Positions 1 through 9,480 of a stretch of DNA of 13,607 nucleotides are shown in pieces. Below the pieces are notes generated by a model that saw only the letters and a program-made list of their open reading frames with translations, made no database searches and was not told the origin of the DNA. Each line of letters opens with the position of its first letter. Within the stretch, counting starts at the first letter, position 1. The stretch is from Acanthamoeba lenticulata (lineage: Eukaryota; Discosea; Longamoebia; Acanthamoebidae). Both the position numbers and the translations under genes were made by a program. Location: positions 1 to 13,607 of the forward strand of contig NAVB01001778.1 in NCBI GenBank assembly GCA_002179805.1, given 5' to 3'.

Positions 1-2402
1 TTCCACGCCGTCGGTAAGCCCCTGACTCGATAAAAACTACTCAAATCTCCCATTGGGCTCACTCAGCTGATGGGCTTCTTCCAGGGACGGGCGGTCGGGC
101 TATGGAGTCCGTGCTCGACATCGACGGCCGTCTGGTTGACGGCGTGCTGGTGCGCCTTAAGATTTTTCAAAATACTTTTTACTTTTTTAAAAAATATAGA
201 GAATTTTATTTCTTTTCATTTTAAATCATTTTATTTGTGCAGGACATTACGACGACGGAGTGGGCCGATGAGCTGTGCGGCGGGGTGTTTAGCGCCGGAC
301 CGCAGAGGCTCGACCGCCCGGGCCAGGTACCATGATTGATTGTTCTCGACAAGGACTTGCCGCCTGATCTGATCACACACACGCACTCACAGCTGGGGAT
401 CCCGCACCTGATCGTGCCCGGGTGCCTCGACATGGTCAACTTTGGGCCGGAGGCCGACGTGCCGGAGCGCTACCGCGGCCGGCAGCTGCACGCGTGGAAC
501 CCGTCGGTCACGCTCATGCGCACCGACCGCGACGAGAACGCGCGGCTGGGCAAGATCCTGGCCGACAAGGCCAACGCCGCCACCGGGCCCGTGGCCTTTC
601 TCCTGCCCCTGCGAGGTGCGCGCCCTCCCGGCCCGGCAAACCAGGCCCGCCCGTCCAATCGCTGACCACGGTGGCGGCGCCGTGGCCAGGCCTGTCCCTT
701 TTGGACGCCGACGGCGGCCTGTTCTGCGACCGCGAGGCCGACCAGGCGCTGTTTGACGCCATCCGGGCCCATGTGCGGCCCGACATTCCGGTCCACGAGC
801 TTGACGCCAACATCAACGACGCCGCCTTTGCCGACAAGGCCGTCGAGCTGCTGCTGAAGCTCATCGCCCAGGTCGTTCGTCACCCCCTCCCTCTTTCATG
901 ACCTGGGTCGGGACTACTCACGCTCGAGCTGCAGCGGCGCGCCAAGCAGCCGGCGGGCCAGAGCGAGGAGAAGTCCCGAGGCCAGGCCGCAGCGCAAGAC
1001 GAGGCCGAGGAGAAGCACCAGCGGGCAGAGGGCGGGCGGGTGCACGCGCCCATCGCGCTGCAGCTGCCTGTGCCGCCCACCACCGTCCGCGAGGAGGTGC
1101 TCGGCCGACTGCTCCAGAGCGTGAACCAAGGTCCCGTCACGCTCGTTCTATTGGGGATTCCCTCGTCTCATCATGCGCGCCCCACAGGGAGGCCGATCGT
1201 CGGCGGCGGCGCGGGCTGCGGCATTTCGGCCAAGTTTGAGGAGGCCGGCGGCGGTACGCGAGTCCCCGCCATCGCCACAGGCGTATACTAAGCAGCAAAG
1301 CCTGACCAACCCGGGCCGGCCGGTGCGCCGCAGTGGACTTGATCGTCATCTACAACTCGGGACGGTTCCGGATGGGCGGCCGGGGCTCGCTGGCCGGGCT
1401 GCTGCCCTACAAGGACGCCAACGCCGTGGTCATGGAAATGGCCGACGAGGTGCTGCCGGTGGTCAAGCGCGTGCCGGTCCTGGCGGGCGTGTGCGCGACG
1501 GACCCGTTCCGCAACATGGACCGCTTCCTCAAGCAGGTCAAGAAGGCCGGCTTTGCCGGGGTCCAGAACTTCCCCACGGTGGGCCTCATCGACGGCAACT
1601 TCCGGTGCGTCCCCGGCCAAGTCCGCCACGCTGCGGCCGATCATCGCGTCGACGATGGTCACGACGACGACGAGGACAAGGCGCACGGCTAAGCCTTGGG
1701 TGAGTGCAGGAAGAACCTGGAGGAGACCGGGATGTCCTACCGGCTCGAGGTGGACATGATCAGGAAGGCCCGGCAGATGGGCCTCCTCACCACGCCCTAC
1801 GTCTTCAACGTCGAGGAGGCCCGCCTCATGGCCGAGGTGCGCGCTGTGCGCTGCGTTGTTGGGATTGGACTTGACCACCGGTGTGGCCTCACGATGCATA
1901 CGCGGGCGGGGGTGGCGCACCACCGCAGGCCGGAGCCGACATCATCGTGGCGCACATGGGCCTCACCACCGCGGGGTCGATCGGAGCTCAGACGGCACTG
2001 TCGCTGGACCAGTGCGTGGCGCTCATTCAAGGTGACCTCATCTCGTCCCACCACGATGATGACGATGATGGCCATTTCTCAAGAACTGGTTTCCTCGTCT
2101 TCCCGATCTGCAGACATCGCGGACGCCGCACGCGCTGTGCGCGACGACGTCATCGTGCTGTGCCACGGCGGTCCGCACTCCCGCCTTTTTACGACATTTA
2201 CTTATTTACTTATTCATTTCTGTATTTCCTAATTATTTAATAATTCTTTTCAGGTCCGATTTCCATGCCGGAGGACGCCGAGTACGTCCTGCGGCGCACA
2301 CGAAACGTGCACGGCTTCTACGGCGCGTCGTCGATGGAGCGCCTCCCGACGGAGGTGGCCATCACCGAACAGACGCGCAAGTTCAAGGCCATCCGCTACT
2401 GA
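1..2402 (+). CDS. Tm-1-like UPF0261 / PEP-hydrolase-like TIM-barrel fusion protein (5' partial)
   Basis: This is the 3' part of a gene that starts left of the window. The reconstructed exons are 1-13, 85-149, 243-326, 393-615, 690-871, 929-1130, 1188-1253, 1334-1604, 1710-1836, 1929-2031, 2114-2170 and 2254-2402. They give 513 residues with every phase closing and stop TGA at 2400-2402. The first part matches the UPF0261/Tm-1-like domain, with [36 protein letters not shown] and [17 protein letters not shown] charged Gln/Glu/Ala linker follows (about 929-1075). The second part matches the PEP-hydrolase-like TIM barrel, with [75 protein letters not shown] and [12 protein letters not shown]. The same domain order occurs in plant Tm-1, an antiviral resistance protein of tomato, and in bacterial and fungal relatives. 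The cellular reaction is not established. The donor of the fifth intron (GTCGTT at 872) is weak and its acceptor may be 928 or 934. Confidence 0.93.
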
Positions 2403-2465
2403 TTCACTTGTTCTTGTTCCTCTTCTTCTTCTTCTTGTTTGAGGACATCATGTGTCGATCATCCC

Positions 2466-2471
2466 TTTATT
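2466..2471 (-). terminator. Poly(A) signal AATAAA overlapping the stop of the secreted-protein gene
   Basis: The minus strand reads TAAATAAA at 2473-2466. The first TAA is the stop codon of the secreted-protein gene, and the AATAAA begins on the stop codon's own last base. The 3' UTR must therefore be very short. Cleavage would fall in the 68-bp gap shared with the convergent Tm-1-like gene. Confidence 0.6.
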
Positions 2472-3517
2472 TACCAGAAGAGGTGGCCCGAGAGCCACCA
2501 TGGCACGGCGCGGCTCGCACTGCTGAATTCCTGGATGACGGGCGAGGGCGAGGCGGAAGGCGTGTTGGAGGCCGTGGGCGATGCGGAAGGGGTCTCCGAG
2601 GGCGTGCTCGTGGGCGAGGCCGTGGTGGACACTGTGGGCGACGGTGTGCGCGTTGAAGAGCGAGACGGCGTGGTGGTGGGCGAGACCGAGCGAGACGGCG
2701 TGGTAGTCGGCGAGACCGAGCGAGATGGTGTGGTGGTGGGTGTGGCGGTGGGAGAAGGCGTACTGGTGGGTGAGTAGGAGATCGACGACGTGGGCGAGGC
2801 CGTAGGAGAAGGCGTGCGGGTGGGAGAAGGCGTGGGCGTGGGCGTGCTGGTGGGAGACGACGTGGGGGAGGGCGTCGGGGTGGTAGACGGCGTGGGCGAC
2901 GCCGTTGGGGTAGACGTGGGAATGGTGCAAGTGCCGTCGATGACAGTCCTGTACTGGCCGCCAAATGCGGCTGCCGCGTACGAACCTAAGCCGTTTGAGG
3001 TGCAGCTGTCGTAGGAGCTCGAACATGAATAGGCGCCCGAGTCCGAGATGCTGATGGACGCGGAGTATCTACTGCTGCCAGAGATCATGCAAAAAGCCAG
3101 TAGGTATGTGTTGTCCGGGTTCAGAGGGGTAAGGTAGGGGAACTGGGCTGTCACTTGAGTCGTACTGGCTGTAGTTCCAGGCGAGATCGAGACAGAAGCC
3201 TTCACAACTGAATTCGTTACGTCGTAGATGATGGCCACCACGTCGCCAGGAGTTCCCGTGTTCCAGAAGACGAAGTAGCTGAACGAGGAGATGGCGCCTG
3301 CCCCGGCAACAGTGTTTCCTATGCATCGGCCCAACCCTGATCCAATGCCCCACGATGACCCAGCATCACCGCTAATACTTCTTGAGAAGTCGTTTCCTCC
3401 AGTCTGACAGACCTGGACCACTGCTTCCGCCTCATTCAAGAGGAGGAAGAAGAAGAAGTAGAAGAGCGCGACAACCACTGCAGCAGTCCCCGTCGGGCGG
3501 CTGACCTTGGCCGTCAT
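2471..3517 (-). CDS. Secreted or cell-surface protein: signal peptide, six-cysteine domain, Pro/Thr/Ser-rich stalk
   Basis: This is a single-exon, 348-residue reading frame. I chose the ATG at 3517-3515 because it places a clear signal peptide first: a basic start (MTAKVSR), a hydrophobic core of Val, Ala, Phe and Leu at residues 12-27, and a probable cut after the Ala at residue 32. Residues 33-197 form an unrecognised Gly/Ser-rich globular domain with exactly six cysteines (starting VVQVC, ending DGTC), which suggests disulfides. Residues 198 to about 327 are an extended Pro/Thr/Ser stalk of the kind usually O-glycosylated, including a tandem ten-residue repeat [10 protein letters not shown]. 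The last 20 or so residues (ending SGHLFW) are mildly hydrophobic but too short for a confident membrane anchor. The reading frame stays open upstream to 4249, but that part is antisense-frame shadow of the hydroxylase. I do not recognise the globular domain. It could be a lectin or adhesin ectodomain, but nothing seen proves this. Confidence 0.72.
   Translation of the reverse strand: MTAKVSRPTGTAAVVVALFYFFFFLLLNEAEAVVQVCQTGGNDFSRSISGDAGSSWGIGSGLGRCIGNTVAGAGAISSFSYFVFWNTGTPGDVVAIIYDVTNSVVKASVSISPGTTASTTQVTAQFPYLTPLNPDNTYLLAFCMISGSSRYSASISISDSGAYSCSSSYDSCTSNGLGSYAAAAFGGQYRTVIDGTCTIPTSTPTASPTPSTTPTPSPTSSPTSTPTPTPSPTRTPSPTASPTSSISYSPTSTPSPTATPTTTPSRSVSPTTTPSRSVSPTTTPSRSSTRTPSPTVSTTASPTSTPSETPSASPTASNTPSASPSPVIQEFSSASRAVPWWLSGHLFW
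2661..2740 (-). repeat. 30-bp in-frame tandem repeat in the Pro/Thr/Ser stalk
   Basis: About 2.7 near-identical copies of a 30-bp unit, each encoding [10 protein letters not shown], lie inside the stalk of the secreted protein. The copies differ at a few synonymous positions, which points to recent duplication by slippage or unequal exchange. Shorter imperfect PT and PS repeats extend over most of 2545-2935. Confidence 0.9.
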
Positions 3518-3668
3518 GCAACCAGAGGAAGAGGGGAAGAGGAAGAAGGAGAAAAGTGACCAACACGTCTTTTGGCGGGAGTTTGTACGGACATTGTGCA
3601 AATGGTTTATGGTAATGTCAACCGGAAAGGAGCTCCATAAACGAAAAAAGAAGAAAGGAGAAACTTCT

Positions 3669-4871
3669 TCAAGCGGAGGGCCTCCTGGCCAGGCCCGCGG
3701 GCTGAGCTCCTGGTTGACTGTGCTGAGCAGAAGGTTCGGCTTGTTGTTGGAGGGTGCGCGCGAGACCGAGATCGCCACAGGCCAGGCGGACGCGCTCCAC
3801 GGTGAGCGGCAGGTCGAGGACGAGGTCCTCGCTGGGCAGGCCCGCCTGGGTGCGCGCGGCCACGATGGCGTCCTTGATGGCCAGCGCCACCGTCGCGCCC
3901 ATGGACTTGGGCGGCTCGCCGATGCCCTTGGAGGACAGGAGCCCGCGCGGGTTGGCGGCCTTGAGCAAGTGGACGTGGAACTCGACCGGGATGCTCTCCG
4001 GCGTGGGGATCTCGTAGTTGTGATCGACCCGCCCGTGGGCGTCCCACTTGAGCTCCTCGCTCGTGAGCCAGCCCACGCCCTGCACGAAGGCCCCCTCGAC
4101 CTGACCCACGTCGACGGCCGGGTTGATGCTCGTCCCCACGTCCTCCACGACGTCGACCCGCAGGACGCGGTACGACCCTGTGAGGATGTCGAGCTCGACC
4201 TCGGCGAACGCCGTGCCTGCGACGACGACGACGACATTGACGACGACAAATGGCGTCAGACGCAGGCCGACGCGAGACCCAAAGGGGGAAGACGCACCCC
4301 AGGCGTAGTAGAGGAACTTGCGGTCCTCAAAGTCGACGGCGTGCCAGCCGTAGGCGGACAGGCACACGCGCGAGTTGATGGCGTCCTGGATCACGTCCTT
4401 CCACGGCTTGCCCGGCGCGGCCTCCTTCAACGGCGCCAGCCGCGCGTTGAGCTCCTCGCACGCCTGCACCACCAGGCATCGCGCGGCCCACGTCATGCCA
4501 CGTCAGGCGAAGGCCATGCCACGTCACGCCCACGTCATGCCCACGTGCCTTGCGGACGGCGCTGCCGTTGAGCTCGAACGTGAAGGACCCGCCCGTGGCG
4601 CCGCCGTGCTGGAGCACCTCGCTGGAGGTGGGCGGGACGAGGACGGTGTCCAGGGGCACGCCCAGGGTCTCGGCGGCCAGCTGGGCGATCTTGATGTTGA
4701 GGCCCTGGCCCATCTCCACGCCGCCGTGGTTGACCACGACCGTCCCGTCGGCCAGGACGTGCACCAGCGCGCAGGCCTTGGCCCACACGGCCATCGCCCC
4801 GCCGATGCCCACGCCCTGCTTGATCGGCATCGTCGCCACCTGCTCGCCGCACACACGAGACACGCCCATGA

Positions 4872-4910
<39 letters not shown>

Positions 4911-7900
4911 TCAGAGGGGGAAGGGGAAGAGAGGTACGCCGCGCTTGACGTAGGGGCTCTGCTGGTTGAAGGCGTGGGCCTCCTTGGCGCGGCGGTCAAA
5001 GTCGGACTGCTGGCGGCACGTCTGCCACACGGCGCCCAGGCTGCAGTCGTCCAGGGGCTGCCCGGCCGCCGTCACCTCGCCCTGCGAAGGAAGAAGAAAA
5101 CAAACGTTAATTGTAACGAATCATTCAAAAGCATTTTACAAACGGATTACTATTGCCATTTTGTAAAATAAATCTTTCGGTCATAATGATCGCGTACCTG
5201 TTTGTAGAAGTTGAGCTCGCGCACGACGTGGGGGGCCATGCCCAGCTTGCGGGCCACATGGTCGAGGCTGAACTCGCCTGTGGCGCATCCGTGTGCGTGA
5301 GCCCGAACCCAACACCAGCCAGCAAGCAGGCAAATAGCAGAGCCGGGAGAGGCGAGCCGTACCCGCGATGATGCCCTGTGGGATGCCGGCGCCGCGATAG
5401 GGCTTGGTGGGCGCGATGTTGGACCGGATCACTGCCGCGCCACAATGTACGTTAAAAACTTGGACGGAAGACGCGGCAGCCTCTCTCTCTCGACCTCGTA
5501 CCCTTGCCCACCGCGCGGAAGTTGGGCACGCTGTAGCAGTTGTCCAGGTGGTTGAGGGTCTCGGCCATGATCGAGTGCGACAGATCGATGGCCGCGCCGC
5601 CATTGGCGTACACCTGCGCTCCATTTGTCGAGCCCAGCATCGATCAGCCCGAAATGTCAAGTATGAAGGGGTCGAGGGCGAGGACGAGTGAGACCTGGAA
5701 GTCGGCGGCGATGATCTTGCCCGAGGCGGCGGCGCCCACCCTGTACTTGAAGTAGTAGGGCGCACGCGAGCCGCTCACTTGCGTGTCCGTCCCGCGGTCC
5801 AGCGTGTGCTTGATCGGCCTGTCCCGCGTGTGGCGTCAGCACGCGTCAGCCAATGCGCTGATCCCCAACCAAGACGTCCCACGGGGGGAAGGGATACCTG
5901 TTGAGGAGCTTGGCAGCGAGCGCGGCAGCAGAGTACATGAAGAACCGCGTGCCCTTGCCGCCAAAGCCTCCGCCCACGCGCTTCACGCGTACGTCGACGT
6001 CCTTTTGGTGCATGTTGAGCGCAAACGCCACCTGCGCCCCCCAGCAGACCCAACCCAGGCCAGAGCATCCGCAGCATCAGCCAAAAGGGCGCAGATGGGC
6101 TGCTGGTGCTGGCGGGGGTCGACTGCGGCAGACCTCTTCCTGGACGCTCGCCACGCTCTGGGCGGTGCAGTGGACCAGCAGCCCGCCGTCGTCCTTGGGC
6201 TCGACCAGGCATGAGTGCGGCTCCATGTACCTGCGAGGGCGCATGCGCGCAAAGTGAGCGCCTGTTCGTGAAGCACGCACGCACGCACGAGCACTTGTTA
6301 CCAGTGGAGCGCGCCGCCCAAGTGGAAGTCGCCTTCAGCGATCACGTGGGCCTGCTTGAAGGCCGCCTCGACGTCGCCTCGCTCGACGCGGTCGTGGAAC
6401 ATGGGCGACTTCTCGAAGAAGCTGGCCGCCGCAATCCCTGCCTCGCCCAACCAGAGTCAGCCATTGGTCAAGCTTGTTGTTGCCATGTAACCCGGCAAGA
6501 CCTTGTTCGATGGTGATGATGGCCGGCAGGTCCTCGTACTCGACCTTCACCAGGCGGGCGGCCCGGGAGGCGTGCTCCTGGGTGTCGGCCACGATGATGC
6601 CGAGGGGCTGCCCGTGGTACTGCACCTCGTCCGCCGCAAACAGCACGCCGTCCTGCGTCCGTCCGTCCGTCCATCACCGCCGTGAGCACAGCTTCATCAT
6701 CACCAGCACCAAAGGCTCACGTGGAACATGGAGTGCCTTGAAGAGCTCGCCCACGTTGACGGGCACATCCTTGGCCGAGTAAAAGGCCCGCACGCCGTTG
6801 ACCGCCAGGGCGGGCGACGCGTCGACGCGCACCACTCGCGCGTGGGCCCGGGTGGACAGCACCATCGCTGCGTACAGCATCCGGCGGGCTTGGAGGTCGT
6901 CCGTGTAGTGCTGTCACGCGCAGACCGTCCACGTCAGCATGACGCCATCATCATCATCACCAGAAAGAGGCCAAGTCTCGTGTGCGGGCAAACACGTACG
7001 GCCTCGCCCGAGGACTGGATGTGGGAGGTGGTGTGCTTGGTCGGGTGGGCCACGACCTCGTAGGACTCGGGCGCTGCGAAGCGCTGCTCGCCGCGCGTGA
7101 TGCGGGACCGATAGGGCCCGAACACAAAGTCGTCTTCCTCTTCCCCGTCGGGGCTGCTGCTCACGTGGGCCACCACGCGGCTGTAGAACTTGAAGAAGAG
7201 GCCGCTGATCACGGTCCGCTTGTACTCGGCGCCCTCGCCCTCGCCCTCGAGCGGGTAGTCCTCGGCCAGCAGCCCAAAGACGGATTGCAGGTCCGAGCGC
7301 AGGCCCAGCAGGCTCTTGCCGGCCAGGTAGGCCTCGGTTTTGGCGGCCCTGCGCCAGCGAGCAAGGGACCGTCAACACGAGGAGAACGCTTTCGATTCCA
7401 CACCAGAGCCCGAGGCAATGGAAGTGTGGAGTATGTACGATTGGCCGGGCTTGGGGCTGACGCCCCCCAGGCAGATGGTGGCCGACTTGATGACCCAGTC
7501 ACCGCTGTTGTCGTTGCTTTGCTCCAGCAGCAGCCGACACCCGCCCGTGACCTGCCAGGTGACACGTTTCAAAATTCAATAATTTAATAAAAGTATTTCG
7601 TTTAAAATTTGTGAGTACCAGTGAGGCGCTGCTCGTCTGGCGCCCGGACTGCTTGTAGGACTCGACATGCTCGCCCGGCTGCGAGTATGGGATATCTGTG
7701 TGTGTTTTCGAGCCGATCAGAGCAAAGCCGAGGAAGAGGCCAATTGAATGTCACGTACGGACGGAGTGGATGAGCTCGTCGGGCTTGAGGTCGACCTTGC
7801 CGCCCCCCTTCACAAACGCGGTGACAGGGACGCTGCGGCGACTCTTGTCGCCGCCGGCCACAAGGGTCACCGTGGCGCCCAGCACCACCAGCAGCGGGAT

Positions 7901-9480
7901 CAGGTCGCTCGCCTCCTGGCCTGTCGGGGATGGAATGTAAGGCATGAGTGGAAGAATGCGGGCTATGCGAGGAGGATCCGATGTACCGCCCCAGATGTGG
8001 CCCGCCACGAGGGAGCCGCCCACGGTGGCGCTGTTGCGGACCTGCGTGCCGCCGATCCACTTGACCTGCTCCGCGAGCGCGGCAAAGCCGGCCGTCTTGG
8101 TCTTCTCCTGCGTGGCCACGGCGTCGAGGAGGGCGTCCCTGAGGCTGGTGAAGGTTACCGCCGCACCCACGTCCAGCCCGGCATCGTTGAAGGTAAGGCT
8201 CTTGAGCTCTGGAATCTGAAGCACGCACAACGGATATCAGAGGCGCCTAACTGGCATTCCGAGAAGAGTCGCAGGCTCGTACGAGGCCGATGGAGATGAC
8301 AACGGTCGGCTGCAGCTTGCGGTTGACCAATCGGGTGTTGCCAGCAAGGAGCTGGGCGTCGGGATGCTTGGCCTTCAACGCGAGCGCCTCTTCCAACGAG
8401 GTTGGCTTGAACCATTCGATGGTGTCGCCCACAAAGTGGGTCGAGCGGGGCGGGTGGGTCAGGAGGTACGGCGGGAAGATGGGCTCCGACGTCAGGTTGA
8501 GCGGGTGGAAGACCACGCCATCAAGTCCTGGCCCAGGACGTCCCACGCAACGCATCAGCCATTCACAGCACATGCACACACACGCACACACAGGTAGGCC
8601 ATATCGCGGACGGACGTACCGAGGCTGTGGGTCACGACATTGCCGTTCTCGTCCTTGCGCGCTTCCTGCTTGGCGCACTCGGTGTTCTTGGCAAAGGTCC
8701 GCATGGCGTCGAGGATCGGACGGTAGCCCTGCACCCGTACGCTCCCATGAGAGAGGCAGAGGAGGAGCAGGCCAAGAGGCTGAACGCACGGTGCAGCGGC
8801 AGAGATTGCCGTCGATGTTGGCCTTGACGTCGTCCTCGGTGAGCCCGTTGGGGTGGCTGCGGAGCAGCGCGTAAAAGGCCATCACCATGCCCGGCGTGCA
8901 GAAGCCGCACTGGCTCGCGTGGGCCAGCGTGAAGCGCTCCTGGATCGGGTGCGCTGCGCCCGGCACGCGTGTGTTGCCCAGTCCTACGCGTTGTGCAGTG
9001 TAAGTGTGAGTGGGTGTCGAGTCTCGAGCCCAAAGCAGAACAGAAGGAGCACACCTTCGATGGTGGTGATGGCGGCGTGGTCGATGGAGCAGAGGGGCGC
9101 CAGGCACGCATTGATGGACCTGTGCGTCACCTTGAATAAAACCAAAATTAAAAAAAAAATGTTACAAACCAAAGAAAATGAAAAACAAACGAAAAATGCA
9201 CGCGGCCCCGCAAAAGTTATGATGTGCACACGTCTTGGCCAAGAATCCAAGAGGGCTGCAAGGTGGGTTGGGGGAATAGGTTTACCTGCTTGGTGTGGGG
9301 GTCATGGGTGGAGAGCATGACGGTGCAGGCACCACATAAGCCACGCCCACAGCCAACCTTCGTGCCGGTGAAGCCCTCACCGCGCAAGTAGTCGGCCAAG
9401 CTCTGGGCCGGGTCAGGACGCTCGACCTCCACCTTCTCCCCGTTCAGAAAGAACACCAACACGTCGCCTCTCTTCTCCAT
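3669..9480 (-). CDS. Molybdenum hydroxylase, xanthine dehydrogenase/aldehyde oxidase family (complete, 23 exons)
   Basis: Exons on the minus strand: 9480-9286, 9130-9055, 8983-8790, 8728-8620, 8527-8283, 8215-7987, 7920-7759, 7695-7619, 7551-7439, 7348-7000, 6910-6728, 6652-6502, 6437-6302, 6230-6134, 6031-5898, 5818-5695, 5613-5502, 5431-5363, 5277-5198, 5081-4938, 4839-4549, 4463-4298 and 4216-3669. They total 3984 nt, or 1327 residues, against about 1330 for animal XDH. Residues 1-75 are a ferredoxin-like [2Fe-2S] domain (C44, C49, C52, C74; [15 protein letters not shown]). Residues 90-160 carry the second cluster (C116, C119, C152, C154; [16 protein letters not shown]). Residues 210-465 are the FAD domain (LLAGNTRL at 251-258, SATVGGS). 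From about 575 to the end is the molybdopterin domain ([36 protein letters not shown] with the catalytic Glu at 1246). The family oxidises purines or aldehydes with water as oxygen source. Several purine-binding residues differ here, so substrate is uncertain (see findings). Start context CACAATGG is good. Junction 11/12 needs a weak donor, GTTCCA at 6727. Confidence 0.95.
4217..4297 (-). other. Stop-free, 81-bp intron (intron 22) of the molybdenum hydroxylase
   Basis: Donor GTGCGT and acceptor GTCGCAG bound 81 nt, a multiple of three with no stop in the reading frame. Splicing gives [17 protein letters not shown], matching the family. Retention would insert 27 residues rich in Val ([10 protein letters not shown]) without a frameshift. 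Confidence 0.75.
4464..4548 (-). other. GC-AG intron (intron 21) of the molybdenum hydroxylase
   Basis: The exon ends CGC AAG and is followed on the minus strand by GCACGT; the acceptor is GTGCAG before GCG TGC GAG GAG. Both ends are phase 0, and joining gives [16 protein letters not shown], which aligns without gaps to the family's NGQAVYAACQTILKRL. The nearest GT donor, four bases on, would shift the frame. The intron contains repeated CACGTCA/CACGTCATGC units. Confidence 0.72.
4872..4911 (+). repeat. (GCGT)10 microsatellite in hydroxylase intron 20
   Basis: There are ten uninterrupted GCGT units, or ACGC on the gene strand. They lie wholly inside the intron 4937-4840, which is bounded by donor GTACCT and acceptor GAGCAG. 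Length variation there would not touch the protein. Confidence 0.95.

Noticed and set aside
1288..1923. A 211-residue minus-strand open frame, His/Val/Leu-rich
   Set aside because: It runs antisense across exons and introns of the Tm-1-like gene, whose spliced protein matches two known domains.
2403..2470. TTC-rich tract as a possible regulatory pyrimidine element
   Set aside because: It is a short CT-rich spacer between convergent gene ends. Nothing beyond 3'-end DNA can be supported.
2439..3014. Plus-strand frames rich in Gly/Val/Glu (VGEGV-type repeats)
   Set aside because: These are antisense images of the Pro/Thr/Ser stalk repeats. The minus-strand frame has the signal peptide and poly(A) signal.
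3518..4249. Upstream extension of the secreted-protein frame to a 592-residue protein
   Set aside because: The extra 244 residues are Arg/Ser-rich shadow of the hydroxylase C-terminal exon. The signal peptide begins only at the ATG at 3517, as expected for a separate gene.
3507..4571. A 354-residue plus-strand open frame, Asp/Arg/Gly-rich
   Set aside because: It lies antisense to the last exons of the hydroxylase, whose frame matches the family in detail. The plus-strand frame looks like a mirror of GC-biased codons and has no recognisable domain.
4872..4911. GCGT array considered as a CRISPR-like or origin repeat
   Set aside because: It is a pure 4-bp microsatellite with no spacers and sits inside an intron.
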